Shown: positions 38,278 to 47,507 of the stretch, in pieces
How positions within the stretch are numbered: the first letter of the stretch is position 1
Layout of the letters: each line of letters starts with the position of its first letter
NCBI GenBank assembly: GCA_963795775.1
Contig: CAWCJL010000005.1
Span: forward strand, 744,001-808,000
Length of the DNA: 64,000 bases
Source of the DNA: CAWCJL01 sp963795775
Lineage (GTDB): Bacteria; Acidobacteriota; Terriglobia; Terriglobales; Acidobacteriaceae
Direction of reading: 5' to 3'
Notes under the pieces: model-generated
Databases searched by the model: none
Seen by the model: the letters and a program-made list of their open reading frames with translations, nothing else
What the model was told of the DNA's origin: nothing
Position numbers and translations under genes: made by a program

Positions 38278-39422
38278 CCCACGCCTCCTGCGTCTGCACC
38301 CGTGCCGGCGCGCCGCGCTTGCTGGCGATGCGATCGTAGAGCGCTCGATAACGCGATTCCATCGCTTCTGCGGAGTGCCGCTCGCGTATCTCGCGTGCGG
38401 CTGCGGCTCCCAGGCGCCGCGCCATGAGCGCGTCCGCCAAACAGCGCTGCATGGCGCCGGCCAATGCCGCGGTGTCTTCTGGCTCCACCAGCACGCCTGT
38501 TTCTCCCGCGCGAATTAATTGCGGAACCCCGCCCACACGCGTCGCAATCACCGGAAGACCGGCGCGCATCGCCTCCAATAGAACCATCGGCGTGCCCTCG
38601 TCGAGCGAAGGCATTACAAAGAGATCGAGCGCTGCGTAAAGCGCTTCCATGTCGCTGCGGCGTCCGAGCAGTTTCACTTGCCGCTCCAAACCAAGAGCGC
38701 GGATCTGTTGCTCGAGAACAGCGCGCTGCGATCCCTCGCCGGCAATCACGAACAGAACCTCAGGCCACCTTTGCAGCAAGGCGCGTGCAGCTTCGAGCAG
38801 GAAGGTGTGGCCCTTCTGCGTCTCCAGCCTCCCCACGGCGCCAATGAGCGCTCGCTGTCCGACACCGAGTTCCTCGCGCAGCGAACGGGTCGAGACCTGC
38901 GGAGACCGCCCAGGAATGCCGTTCGGGATGGCAAGGAGCCGGTCCTCGGCCACGCCGCTCCGCTTAAGCGCCTGCACGATCCCGTCCGAGACGCCGACGA
39001 CCGCGTCCGCCCTGCGCAACACGTGAACGTCGAGGCGCTCGTAAAGGCGAACGGCTCCGGTGCGCCGCGGTCCACAGGTGGCAAGTGGAAAGAAACGGCA
39101 GGCCTGCCCGCCGCGCCGCCAACAGCCCATAAAGATTGGATTTGTAACCATGGCTGTGCACGAGCGAGAACTTCTCCTCGCGCAGCAGGCGCGTGATGGC
39201 GCGGAGGGCAGCCGGGCTGAAGCGTCCCGCGCACTCGATCGTCCGTACCGGCAGCCCGCGCCGTGTGGCTTCCTCGGCGATCTCCATGTGCGGGCAGTGC
39301 GCGTTCCGGAAGACACCCAGAACCGCATCCACGCCCGCCGCAATCTGCGCTTCCGCCAGCCCGAGCAGCATATTTTCCGCCCCATACAGGCCGCCGCTGC
39401 TGATCAGGTGGAGAACCTTCAC
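38270..39422 (-). CDS. family 4 glycosyltransferase, one +1 frameshift
   Basis: It begins at GTG 39422 (VKVLHLISSGGLYGAENMLL), overlapping the deacetylase stop by four bases. The N-terminal frame runs to STCHLWTA near 39065, then the match continues one base out as RTGAVRLYERLDVHVLRRA through GAVGRLETQKGHTFLLEA, VIAGEGSQ and SLDEGTPMVLLEAMRAGLPV. Removing one G in the CGCGG context (about 39061-39070) gives 383 residues. The layout resembles the GT4 enzymes common in exosortase-linked EPS loci. Cytoplasmic repeat-unit assembly. Confidence 0.86.
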
Positions 39423-40216
39423 CGGGCCTCCAGCGTGGAAGGTTCGCCCAACGCGATCTCCGCTCCATCGTCGCTGCTGAAGTGGGCCAGCCGGCACCAT
39501 AGACGGTGGTAGCGGGCCTCACCCAGCAGGCGGCGTGCGGCCCGCTTCCCCCTCGATTGCATCCCTTTCAGACCACGCGTGAGCGGGCCGGCATCGAGCA
39601 GATGCCGCAGCGCAGTAGCCGTCATGCCCCGCGTGATCATGAGCCGTCCTTGCGCCGTCAGCGAAGCGAAGCGCCGCGGTGGCATCCAGGGATCGGAGTG
39701 GAATAGCTGCCGGTAACCCGCGCGCTCGCAGGCAAGCGCAACGTCCCGGCTCCATCGTCCGCCCGGTGCGGAAATCGTCGTGACGGCACACCCCAGCCGG
39801 TCTTCCAACTCCTGCTTCGACGCGAGCAGCTCGTTTTCGAGATCTTCCGGCGAACAGTCGGTCAGCAAACGATGCGACCAGCCGTGCGATCCGACCTCGT
39901 GGCCGGCCGTCACCATCTCCCGCGCACCCGCCCAGGACATCGTCCCGTTCCCGCGCTCGATCAGCCCTGCGGGCAAAAAGAACAGTCCGTTCACTCCAGC
40001 GTCGGCGAGCGCTGGCATCACGTGTTCCCGATGCGAAGCATGCCCGTCGTCAAACGTAATGCGGACCGGTGCCTTGCCGGAGGCTGCGCGCTCCCGGAAG
40101 GCGCGGAGGTGTTCGGCAAAGAGCGTGGTCGAAAGCTGATAGCGATAGCGCGAAGCCGCAGGATCAATCGCGTGGTACGCGACTGCGTCCCCCTGCGCCC
40201 GGTCTTCAACGCTCAT
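39419..40216 (-). CDS. polysaccharide deacetylase (NodB homology)
   Basis: A 265-residue carbohydrate esterase 4-type protein from ATG 40216, which overlaps the kinase stop by 11 bases. Metal-site motifs are RITFDDGHASH (motif 1 Asp pair) and EVGSHGWSHRLLT (motif 2, His-x3-His). The later SAPGGRWSRD is motif 3. No signal peptide is seen, as is usual for the exosortase-locus deacetylases, which act close to the inner membrane. It would remove N-acetyl groups from the growing or lipid-linked polymer. Confidence 0.9.
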   Translation of the reverse strand: MSVEDRAQGDAVAYHAIDPAASRYRYQLSTTLFAEHLRAFRERAASGKAPVRITFDDGHASHREHVMPALADAGVNGLFFLPAGLIERGNGTMSWAGAREMVTAGHEVGSHGWSHRLLTDCSPEDLENELLASKQELEDRLGCAVTTISAPGGRWSRDVALACERAGYRQLFHSDPWMPPRRFASLTAQGRLMITRGMTATALRHLLDAGPLTRGLKGMQSRGKRAARRLLGEARYHRLWCRLAHFSSDDGAEIALGEPSTLEAR

Positions 40217-40982
40217 GGCGCGACGGTCCGTAACCGTAGTAGCCGTAAGGCGACTGGATATTCGCGTCACTGTGGTTGAACAGGACGCAACTGAGGGAGC
40301 CCGATAGCGACTCGATAGCCCGGCGCGCGAGCGTGGCGCGCGTGCTGCGTGCCCGTACGACCAGCAGCACCGGGTCGCAATGCGGCGTCAACTCCATCAC
40401 ATCGGTCACCGGAAACACGGGCGGTGCGTCCAGTACCAGCCACTCAAAGCGCGCCGCGCCCCACAGCAGCAGCTTCTCCAGCCGGCGTCCCTGCAGCAGT
40501 TTCGCTGCACCGCTCTGCGGCTCCGCAACGGTGGAAAGGTGGAGCGGCGTATCGCGCACGCGACAGATCGTGTCCGCCGGGTCTGCTTCGCCCTGCAGCA
40601 CGGCCTCGATGCCGCGTACCGGCGGCACGGGGCCGAAGATGGTGCGCAACGTGGGGCGGCGCAGGTCCAGCTCTAACAGCAGGACGGAGTGTCCGCGGTC
40701 GCTCAATCCCCAGGCAAGGTTCGCCGCCGACGTACTCTTCCCATCCTGCGGCCCCGGGCTGGTGACCAGAAGGCGCCGCGAGCTGCCGGCGGACGCGATC
40801 AGCTTTTTCACCACTGCGCGGTACTGGTCTGTCGCCACGCCGGAGCTATTGGCGGCAAACGTAAGGCGCGGGTTCGGGGCGGAGCGCGCGTAATCCAGGT
40901 ACGCGTAGGACGAGCGGACAGGCGCTTCCGCGCGACGGCGGGGCAACGGGGGCGTGGTGGTGGCAGAGGAACTCATACACAC
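40206..40982 (-). CDS. CpsD/CapB-type tyrosine-kinase-like ATPase
   Basis: A 258-residue bacterial tyrosine-kinase domain as a separate polypeptide. Walker A SPGPQDGKST (residues 75-84), A' motif LLLELDLRRPT (102-111), Walker B WLVLDAPP. The Tyr-rich tail YGYYGYG is the likely autophosphorylation cluster. It pairs with the chain-length protein encoded 21 bases upstream; phosphorylation cycles of such pairs control polymer length and export. The A' motif has Glu in place of the first Asp of the common form. ATG 40982 or 40976. Confidence 0.9.
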   Translation of the reverse strand: MCMSSSATTTPPLPRRRAEAPVRSSYAYLDYARSAPNPRLTFAANSSGVATDQYRAVVKKLIASAGSSRRLLVTSPGPQDGKSTSAANLAWGLSDRGHSVLLLELDLRRPTLRTIFGPVPPVRGIEAVLQGEADPADTICRVRDTPLHLSTVAEPQSGAAKLLQGRRLEKLLLWGAARFEWLVLDAPPVFPVTDVMELTPHCDPVLLVVRARSTRATLARRAIESLSGSLSCVLFNHSDANIQSPYGYYGYGPSRHER

Positions 40983-41003
40983 TCCAATACAGCGGTACTC
41001 CGG

Positions 41004-42491
41004 TTATGAAGCGCCCAGGGAAGGCGTTCCTGCGAGCGGTGGCGGGGGCGCGGAAATCCGGGTTCGTCGCGGCGGCACCCCCTTGAGCGCGGGAATATGC
41101 CCCAGCAGTATGGCGTCCTGCGGCAGGAGCGCGCGCAATTCGGCTTCCGTCTTGATCGAGCCGTCGATGGTATCAAGCAGAATTGCAGCCCCCACGCCGG
41201 CCGCAATCCCCAACAGCAGGGAAGCGAACCAGAGCAGCGGACGGTTTGGGGAATCGGCGTGGTCCGGCGTTACCGCCGGATCCAGAATCTGAAAACGCTC
41301 GCCCTGCTGCTTGCGCTCGAGCTCGGTCGCCATTTCGGCCGAGTAGCTTTTTTCGAGCAGCGAATGGTAATTCTCCTTGGCGCTTTCGTAGTCCCGCATC
41401 AGGCCGCTCACCTCGGCCTCCCGCACCGGCACCGCGTCCACCAGGTGTTGATAATGACGGATCTGCGATTGCAGTTGGTCCCCCTGGGCCAGCAATTGCG
41501 CCTTTTGCGTGTCCAGCAGCTTCAGGCGCGCACCCACCTCGGACCCGGACGCGGCTGCTACGGCTCCGCTGCTGTCTTCCGGCATCTGCTGCAACTGCGC
41601 CGTCAGGTCCTGGACGCGCTCGCGGGCGGCCAGCAGGTCAGGATGCTGCGGCGTGTAGCGCGCGCTCAGGTCTTCCACCTGCTTGCGTGCTTCGGCAAGT
41701 TGGGCATGGAGGCGAGCGCGCGGGGAAAGAGACACGCCGCTGCTCGTGGTCAACCCGGCGGCCGTGCCCGGATCCTGCAGCAGCGTCAGCCGTTCCTGGT
41801 CCAGCCGGTTCAACGATTCGCCGTTCGCCGCAAGCTGGGCCTGCAAGCGCTGCAGCGTACCGAGATTGGCCTGCATCTGCTCCGGCATCTCGCCAAGGTG
41901 CGCCAGGCGATAATCGCGTACGCGCTCCTCCTGCTGTTCCAGTCCGGTCCGCGCCTGCCCCAGTTCGTCGTTCAGAAAACGGGTCGTGCCTTCGACCAGC
42001 GTTTGCCGCTGCTCCAGGTTCCAGTCGGTAAAGCTCTCCGCAAGCTGGTTGGTCACCCGCGCCACCTCATTGCGGTCGTGGCTGCGATAGGTGATGGTGA
42101 ATGCGCTCAGCGCGGCTCCACTGGTCTTCTTGACCTGGATCTGGATCTCGGTGCGCATAAAGGCGATCACGCGATCGCGGCCCTCTTTCTCGCGCAGCTT
42201 GGGATACAGGTCGTACTTGTCCACGATCTCCGAAAGACGTGTCCGGCTCAGAACCTCCTGGGTCAGGTTGTTCAGGCGCTCATTCGGGTCTTCAGTAATC
42301 GTGGTGGTGACGTATCTGTCGGGCACCTTCTGCGGATCCACCAGGATCGTGGTCGTAGCGGAATACTGGTTCGGCATCAGCCAGACCACGAGCGCCATCG
42401 AAAGCGCTACCGCTGCCCCGATGCTGGCCACCCACCGCCAGCGATAGCGCACCGCCGACAGGTACTTTTCGAGACTGTTCCAGGCTTCCAT
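41004..42491 (-). CDS. polysaccharide chain-length determinant (Wzz/GumC-like, exosortase-locus type)
   Basis: A 495-residue inner-membrane co-polymerase from ATG 42491 (an upstream extension to 42545 does not look conserved). It has an N-terminal span (WRWVASIGAAVALSMALVVW), the Wzz segment PNQYSATTTILVDPQKVPDR, a long Gln/Leu/Glu-rich coiled-coil (about residues 170-370), then the second span PLLWFASLLLGIAAGVGAA. The ATPase domain is on the separate downstream gene. With the outer-membrane exporter it would build the envelope-spanning EPS machine. Confidence 0.92.
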   Translation of the reverse strand: MEAWNSLEKYLSAVRYRWRWVASIGAAVALSMALVVWLMPNQYSATTTILVDPQKVPDRYVTTTITEDPNERLNNLTQEVLSRTRLSEIVDKYDLYPKLREKEGRDRVIAFMRTEIQIQVKKTSGAALSAFTITYRSHDRNEVARVTNQLAESFTDWNLEQRQTLVEGTTRFLNDELGQARTGLEQQEERVRDYRLAHLGEMPEQMQANLGTLQRLQAQLAANGESLNRLDQERLTLLQDPGTAAGLTTSSGVSLSPRARLHAQLAEARKQVEDLSARYTPQHPDLLAARERVQDLTAQLQQMPEDSSGAVAAASGSEVGARLKLLDTQKAQLLAQGDQLQSQIRHYQHLVDAVPVREAEVSGLMRDYESAKENYHSLLEKSYSAEMATELERKQQGERFQILDPAVTPDHADSPNRPLLWFASLLLGIAAGVGAAILLDTIDGSIKTEAELRALLPQDAILLGHIPALKGVPPRRTRISAPPPPLAGTPSLGAS

Positions 42492-42513
42492 AGCGCCTTT
42501 CCTTGCTGTTTTT

Positions 42514-43914
42514 CTAGCGGCTCCGCGGAGAGCCCGATCGTGCATTCCACCAGAGCGTCACCTGGGCGACATTCCGGTTGGGAGAGATGTCCAGGCCCTC
42601 CTGGGCGAAGTGCCGGTACAACAGTTCCTGTGAGAAATTCCTGCCCAGCGGCACCGTCAGGCTTCCGCCGGCGTAGCTTTCGCGGTAAGACTTGTTGCCG
42701 CTCGTTACCGTGCCCAGGCTGGCGGTGTAGTCGAACGAGCCTTCAATGCCACGCCCGAACAGGTGCCGGATACCGCCCGTGCCGCTGCTGATCCAGATCG
42801 CCCTCGGCAACACGCCGTTATTGGGCCAGCGCCCGCCGGTGGCATACACCGCCGTGCGCGGCGTGAAGTGGAGAAAGATGCTGCCGTCCGCCACCAACTG
42901 TGCCGCCCGTCCACATTCCGAATTGCCGGTGAGAACGCCGGTGTTGCCGCCCACCTCCAGCCGCAGCGAGGGATGGTAGCGCATTTCCACGCCGCCGCCG
43001 CCGCTCGAGCAGGTCAGCGTGCCGGACTGGTGCGTGCCCATGCCGTACACGCCCAACGTAAGGGCGCGGGAGCGAAGGTGTATGAAATCCGCACGCGCGA
43101 CAGTGGTCTTCGTAATCGCGGAAATGTCGAAGTAACGCAGGTAGCTGTTGGCCACCGAGAAAGTCAGGCTGCCCCGCTCGGAGGTGCGATACCCGAGCGT
43201 GCCCGCCGTCTGCGCAATCAAGATATCGCCGGTTTGCAAGCCATACGAAGAAACCCCGCTCACCGGGGCAGTGATGGTCCCCACCGGCACCGATTGCGGC
43301 GTCGCGACCGTGCGGAGCGCGTCGCTCCCGTAGCTGGCAAAGGAGGTCGCCGTCACCGATAGCCGGTCCGTGAGCTGCCCATCTGCCCCGAGCGAGAAGC
43401 GGTTGAGCACATCCTTTGCGTGACTGCCGTCCGGGCTCTTTGCGGAGTACGCGGCAAGGCTCAAAGCATCCTGCAACACCGCATGAAAGCGGCGCTTATC
43501 CCACAAGCCGGACCCGATCGCATTCCCGCTGTAGACGGCGCTCGAAAGCCCCTTCTGATTCAACAGCTCCGAATCGTAACCACTGCCGGCGCCTAGCGTG
43601 AGTAGATAACGATTGGGCAGCCGTCCTCCGGTGGCAATCAGACCGGTGCCGTCGAGCGCGGCCACGCGTGTCGGCGCGGTCGAGGAGCCGGCCCAGGAGG
43701 TTGCGGCCCGGTCCAGGAAGCAAGATGGGGTCTGGTCATTGCGCACTTCCGCCGGCGCTGGGCAGGACGAGGCAGAGCTGTCGTCGGCCGCTGCCGGAGC
43801 GGACTGTGGGCTCGTGCTGTCCGGTACGGGTTGCGCGCTCGACTGGGCGTGCAAGACAGGCAGGGTCGCGCATCCCAGGGCGCAAAGCAGAACAGGTCGC
43901 AGGCGCCGCCTCAT
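42514..43914 (-). CDS. outer-membrane beta-barrel protein of the EPS export operon
   Basis: A 466-residue protein with a signal peptide (LLCALGCATLPVLHAQS), a disordered Ser/Ala/Pro-rich segment to about residue 80 and then alternating amphipathic strands up to a C-terminus ending in VAQVTLWWNARSGSPRSR. Strand-like repeats such as LTVPLGRNFSQELLYRHF suggest a barrel. Similar barrels sit in exosortase-linked EPS loci between the Wza-like lipoprotein and the chain-length protein. Function unproven; it may form an alternative exit channel or anchor polymer. ATG 43914 overlaps the upstream stop (ATGA). Confidence 0.75.
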   Translation of the reverse strand: MRRRLRPVLLCALGCATLPVLHAQSSAQPVPDSTSPQSAPAAADDSSASSCPAPAEVRNDQTPSCFLDRAATSWAGSSTAPTRVAALDGTGLIATGGRLPNRYLLTLGAGSGYDSELLNQKGLSSAVYSGNAIGSGLWDKRRFHAVLQDALSLAAYSAKSPDGSHAKDVLNRFSLGADGQLTDRLSVTATSFASYGSDALRTVATPQSVPVGTITAPVSGVSSYGLQTGDILIAQTAGTLGYRTSERGSLTFSVANSYLRYFDISAITKTTVARADFIHLRSRALTLGVYGMGTHQSGTLTCSSGGGGVEMRYHPSLRLEVGGNTGVLTGNSECGRAAQLVADGSIFLHFTPRTAVYATGGRWPNNGVLPRAIWISSGTGGIRHLFGRGIEGSFDYTASLGTVTSGNKSYRESYAGGSLTVPLGRNFSQELLYRHFAQEGLDISPNRNVAQVTLWWNARSGSPRSR

Positions 43915-44744
43915 GGCACGATCACCTTGTCGCCCGAGATCAGCGCGACCGGGCTGTCGACGCTCTTACCACCGCGGATCAGCTTGTCATAATTGAAAGT
44001 GCCGCGTGGACCGCCCTGCTGATGCAGCAGGTAAATGCTCTTTTTCTTGGCAAAGGGCGTCAGGCCGCCGGCGCGCGCAATCAACTGCAGCAGGTCCATG
44101 CTCTGGCTGAGCGGATACGCACCGGGCCGCTGCACCTCGCCCAGGATGTACACCACTCGGCTGTTGACCTCGGCCACCGTGACCGTGACCTCCGGATGTT
44201 CGATAAACGCCGAAAGCTTTGTCTTCAGCAATTCCTGCGTCTCGGTGGGCGTGCGGCCGGCCACCATCACTTCGGAGATCAGCGGCAGCGAGATCTTGCC
44301 ATCCGGTCGCACCAGCACCGTCTGCGTGAGCGTGTCTTCCCGCCACACGGAGATGTGCAGCACGTCCCCCGCGCCAATGCGGAAGTCGGCATCGAGCCCC
44401 GCTGGGGCTGGCGTCGCCGGGTGCACGGTCTCACGATCCGCCACACTGCTCGTGCTGGCGCTGGCCGCCATCCCCGGCGTTGCTTCTGCATGGGAGGAAA
44501 GCGCTGCTACCGGCTGCACCGCGGAAGGTGCGGTCTGCGCCTGCGCCCTGGCACACGTCCCGAGGTTCAGAGTCAGCGCGATCAGGCCCGCGGCCGCCAC
44601 GCCCACCGGACCTAAACTCATCCAGCCGTGCCGCCCGTCGGTCTTTCTGGAGCGCAACCCCGCTCCGTGGCCCCGTTGCGCCGGGCTCTGTTCTTGTGCT
44701 GGACTGCCCCTCTGCGCCGGACTGATGGTGCCCTTCGGATTCAT
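43911..44744 (-). CDS. polysaccharide export protein (Wza-like, periplasmic/outer membrane)
   Basis: A 277-residue protein from ATG 44744. It has a hydrophobic segment at about residues 48-70 (GVAAAGLIALTLNLGTCARAQA), then the polysaccharide-export domain DADFRIGAGDVLHISVWRED and a SLBB domain VYILGEVQRPGAYPLSQSMDLLQLIARAGG. It lacks an obvious lipobox; the Cys in GTCARA is the only candidate. It is shorter than Wza, typical of the simplified exporters in exosortase-type loci. The start is uncertain because the frame is open further upstream. A TTGCAC half-site lies about 145 bases upstream (44889-44894). Confidence 0.88.
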   Translation of the reverse strand: MNPKGTISPAQRGSPAQEQSPAQRGHGAGLRSRKTDGRHGWMSLGPVGVAAAGLIALTLNLGTCARAQAQTAPSAVQPVAALSSHAEATPGMAASASTSSVADRETVHPATPAPAGLDADFRIGAGDVLHISVWREDTLTQTVLVRPDGKISLPLISEVMVAGRTPTETQELLKTKLSAFIEHPEVTVTVAEVNSRVVYILGEVQRPGAYPLSQSMDLLQLIARAGGLTPFAKKKSIYLLHQQGGPRGTFNYDKLIRGGKSVDSPVALISGDKVIVP

Positions 44745-44953
44745 AGCCAAACCCCGCGAACCGCCGTGTATGCGTGCCACGCAGGGTGCCAGTGCAATCG
44801 CGAGTCCATACGGAAGAACGCGCTGTCCCGCCCGCCTCCCCATCCGGCCGCCTATCCACCGGTCTGGAGCAGGAGAGTGCGCAAGTGTTTGCACACAGGA
44901 TGCAAAGAACGGGGCTCAGGCAAACCGTGTCTCGATTCCCGGTAAACTGTCGC

Positions 44954-47140
44954 TTATCGCTCGTGCTGGAACGCAGAGAGCGGTACCGATGAGGGTAGGA
45001 AGCCCGGCCCTTCCCACTGCACCGCCAGCGTGCCGGAACCCGCCGCGCGCTCGGCCGTGAGCGCAAACCGGTGCAGCCCTTTTCGCAGGACAGCGCTTCC
45101 GGTCGCCGCCTGGACCGCAAATCCCGGCGTGCCACACACCAGCAGCCGCGCCCGGGGACTCGCCGCTACCGGCCGTTCGTCAATCGCCAGCGCCGTCTTT
45201 CCCGGAGAAAGCACGGAGAAATCGTAGCCCCCGTCCGCCGGAATATCGATATAGCCGTCGAAGTGCACAGTCGCGCCCACCGGGCTCTGCGCCATAACCG
45301 CCGCAAACGGCGTGTCGCCGGCAGCTTGCGTGTTGCTCCTGTCCTCCCGCCCCGCACCTCGCTCGCCGGCCTCGCTCCACACCTTCAGCCCCGGCCTAAG
45401 CAGCCCGGGCTCAACCGTTCGCGCCGCCGCAACCCTGTTTCCAATGACCACCGACCGCGCCGTCCACGCCGTGTGGCCGGCAGCATCCGTGGTATTCAGC
45501 AATACTCGAAACCGCCCCGACCCATCCTGCAGTGTGCCGGACGCGTCCGGGAACGCATGCCGGACCGACGCACCCGAGGTACTCGTGCCGTCCCCGAAGA
45601 GCCACTCATACCGCACTCCCGGCCCCCCGTCCGCCGCGGGCACAACCGAAAATGTGACCGGCTGATGCGCCCGCAGCACCCCGGCGCTGTACTCTATGCC
45701 CGGCTGCAGCCCACTTCCCGCAAACTCCGCCGGAGCCGCGCCCGCCGCCACCCTCATCGGAATGTCGCTGTCCGAGCGTGCGACCCTTCCACCCACCGAC
45801 ACGTTCCTGAGCACCGTTCCCGTGATCGCTCCCTCCACCACCGAAGGCACCAGCGAAGTCCCGCCGAGCGCCCACACGCCATCCAACTCCACCCCATGGA
45901 CGCCAGGCAGCGGCTTGTCGATCTGCAGCAGCGAATACCAGTGCTCCAGCCGCACATCGTCGAAGCGGTAGTTGTCGTGCTCGCCCTTCGCGCCCCGGTT
46001 GGCCCACACCCCAAACAGCGCAAACGGAATCCCGCAGCTTCCGTACCCCATGTGCAACACGTCCACATCGCGCAGGATGAAGTTGCTGCTGTTGAAGATC
46101 TTCTGCGGCCAGCCCATCCGCACGATGTTCGAAATGCTGGTCGACACCACGGTGTGCTCCACCGTGATATTCCTCACGTCGTGCCCGGGCGCCAGCATGG
46201 CCGCCTGACTGTAACCGTCCCAGTTACCTTGCAGCGCAAACACGTCATCCGACGCACGGAAGAAGCTGTCGCGCACCGCCGTATCCCCGCCGCCCAACCA
46301 GTCCATGCCATCCTGGTTGGCGTCGTTTGGGTTCCCGCCGATCACCTTCACGTTGTTGAAGCCGATGTGGTGCGAATCCTTCATCTGGATCTGCCAGGTG
46401 CGGCTGCGTACCACGCACGTGATCCCGTCGATCTCGATGTTATCCGCCTTATCCATCACGATGCAGTGCCAGTCCGGCTTGTGCATCCAGCCTTCGTCCG
46501 CCTTCGGGTTTTGCGGGCCGTCGTAGACGATCGTGCCACGCCCCATCACCCGTACGTTGCTCACGCCCCACAGATTCAGCGCGCCAAACACGACCGCGCC
46601 CGGCGCGAGATAGATGGTGTCACCGCTGTGCGGATTCAGGCTCGTGCGGTACACGCCCGGCCCGTAGTAGCGAACCCCCGGCGTATCCGGCCTGGGCACG
46701 TGCGCCTCCGGTGCATTCGCAAACATAAACAGCATCGTGGCATCGGCAAAGTGGTCGCCCGGTCGCGTGATCGAAAGCTTCGCCGGCGCATGGAGCGTGA
46801 ACGTGATCGTACGGCCCTGAATTTTCGGCCGGATGTTCAGCCGCCACGGCTCGACCTCAACGCCGTGCTTCCAGAACCCCGCCTCGCTCGCGGTAGCGCG
46901 AATCGTGACCCTTCCCGCCAGGTCAAAGCTCAACGCGTCGTAGCCGCTGGCAGCATGCATCACCGCAGCGGGCCGCCCGTTCAGCGTGACATGGAAGCGG
47001 TCGGACTGCACCTCCCGCGGCACGCTGAAAATCTTCACCTGCGCCTGCGTCCGTGCAGGGAAGAGCACCAGCAGAAGCAGCAGCCCCCAGAGATATAGTC
47101 GCCTTTTGCCCGCCACCGTTCGCATCGCACCCGTACCCAT
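44954..47140 (-). CDS. secreted GH28/GH49-like beta-helix hydrolase with PKD and PA14-like domains
   Basis: A protein of about 728 residues with a signal peptide (RRLYLWGLLLLLVLFPARTQA); starts at 47140, 47125 or 47185 are possible. An N-terminal beta-sandwich is followed by a right-handed beta-helix with VRYYGPGVYRTS, IYLAPGAVVFGALNLWGV and NDANQDGMDWLGGGDTAVRD, resembling polygalacturonase/dextranase-type glycosidases; the Asp pair region NQDGMD and DD of RASDDVFALQ could be catalytic. A PKD-like domain follows (YEWLFGDGTSTSG), then a PA14-like C-terminus (FDGYIDIPADGGYDFSVLSP). It lies upstream of the export operon on the same strand with a 209-bp gap, so it may trim or release the polymer. 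Confidence 0.75.
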   Translation of the reverse strand: MGTGAMRTVAGKRRLYLWGLLLLLVLFPARTQAQVKIFSVPREVQSDRFHVTLNGRPAAVMHAASGYDALSFDLAGRVTIRATASEAGFWKHGVEVEPWRLNIRPKIQGRTITFTLHAPAKLSITRPGDHFADATMLFMFANAPEAHVPRPDTPGVRYYGPGVYRTSLNPHSGDTIYLAPGAVVFGALNLWGVSNVRVMGRGTIVYDGPQNPKADEGWMHKPDWHCIVMDKADNIEIDGITCVVRSRTWQIQMKDSHHIGFNNVKVIGGNPNDANQDGMDWLGGGDTAVRDSFFRASDDVFALQGNWDGYSQAAMLAPGHDVRNITVEHTVVSTSISNIVRMGWPQKIFNSSNFILRDVDVLHMGYGSCGIPFALFGVWANRGAKGEHDNYRFDDVRLEHWYSLLQIDKPLPGVHGVELDGVWALGGTSLVPSVVEGAITGTVLRNVSVGGRVARSDSDIPMRVAAGAAPAEFAGSGLQPGIEYSAGVLRAHQPVTFSVVPAADGGPGVRYEWLFGDGTSTSGASVRHAFPDASGTLQDGSGRFRVLLNTTDAAGHTAWTARSVVIGNRVAAARTVEPGLLRPGLKVWSEAGERGAGREDRSNTQAAGDTPFAAVMAQSPVGATVHFDGYIDIPADGGYDFSVLSPGKTALAIDERPVAASPRARLLVCGTPGFAVQAATGSAVLRKGLHRFALTAERAAGSGTLAVQWEGPGFLPSSVPLSAFQHER

Positions 47141-47239
47141 AACGTACTGGTTATGCACGTTGTAGGTCGGCGTGGACTGAGGCATAGTCCGACACTCGCG
47201 GCTTTGACCGTGCGGCTTCCGAATGCATCCTAACGCCGC

Positions 47240-47266
47240 TGCACGCTCGTGAGAACCGTGCCGTCG
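47240..47266 (+). repeat. 27-bp direct repeat, copy 1
   Basis: Exact 27-bp match to 48671-48697 in the same orientation (it begins TGCACGCTCGTGAGAACC). The flanks differ on both sides. The two copies bracket a 1.4-kb stretch of lower GC that holds two small hypothetical genes. Confidence 0.8.
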
Positions 47267-47396
47267 GTCTGATTTGGGAGCTGATGCAGATCCAGCTCTT
47301 GCTGGCGACGCCTCCATCGAGGCCACGGGCTACTTCGGCACCCAGCAGGAACTCGCCGTGTCGGGCAATAATGGGATCGGGTTGCAGACGCAGTGA
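47253..47396 (+). pseudogene. C-terminal remnant of an unidentified secreted-type protein
   Basis: A short open frame without a start codon of its own reads GADADPALAGDASIEATGYF and ends SGNNGIGLQTQ before TGA 47394. The composition is protein-like and codon use is normal for the window. It begins inside or just after the 27-bp repeat. I interpret it as a gene tail left by a rearrangement. The parent family is not recognised. Confidence 0.35.
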
Positions 47397-47507
47397 ACTG
47401 ATAAGCAGATACTACGGGTGATATGCCACTCTACTCCCATGCGCAGCTTGGAGATCTGTCGGGATTCGGCGGAGACGGGGATCGCCTACTATTCTCTCTT
47501 CCCGCAC

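Noticed and set aside
41097..42791. 564-residue plus-strand open frame
   Set aside because: Antisense shadow of the chain-length gene, which has clear membrane spans and family motifs.
44745..44953. Sigma-54 promoter before the Wza-like gene
   Set aside because: The GGCAC-containing sites on the minus strand have GG and GC eleven, not ten, bases apart, so I do not call a promoter; only the TTGCAC half-site is kept.
45071..47098. 675-residue plus-strand open frame
   Set aside because: It is antisense to the GH28-like gene, extremely rich in Arg/His/Pro, and has no domain or ribosome site. High GC leaves long antisense frames open.
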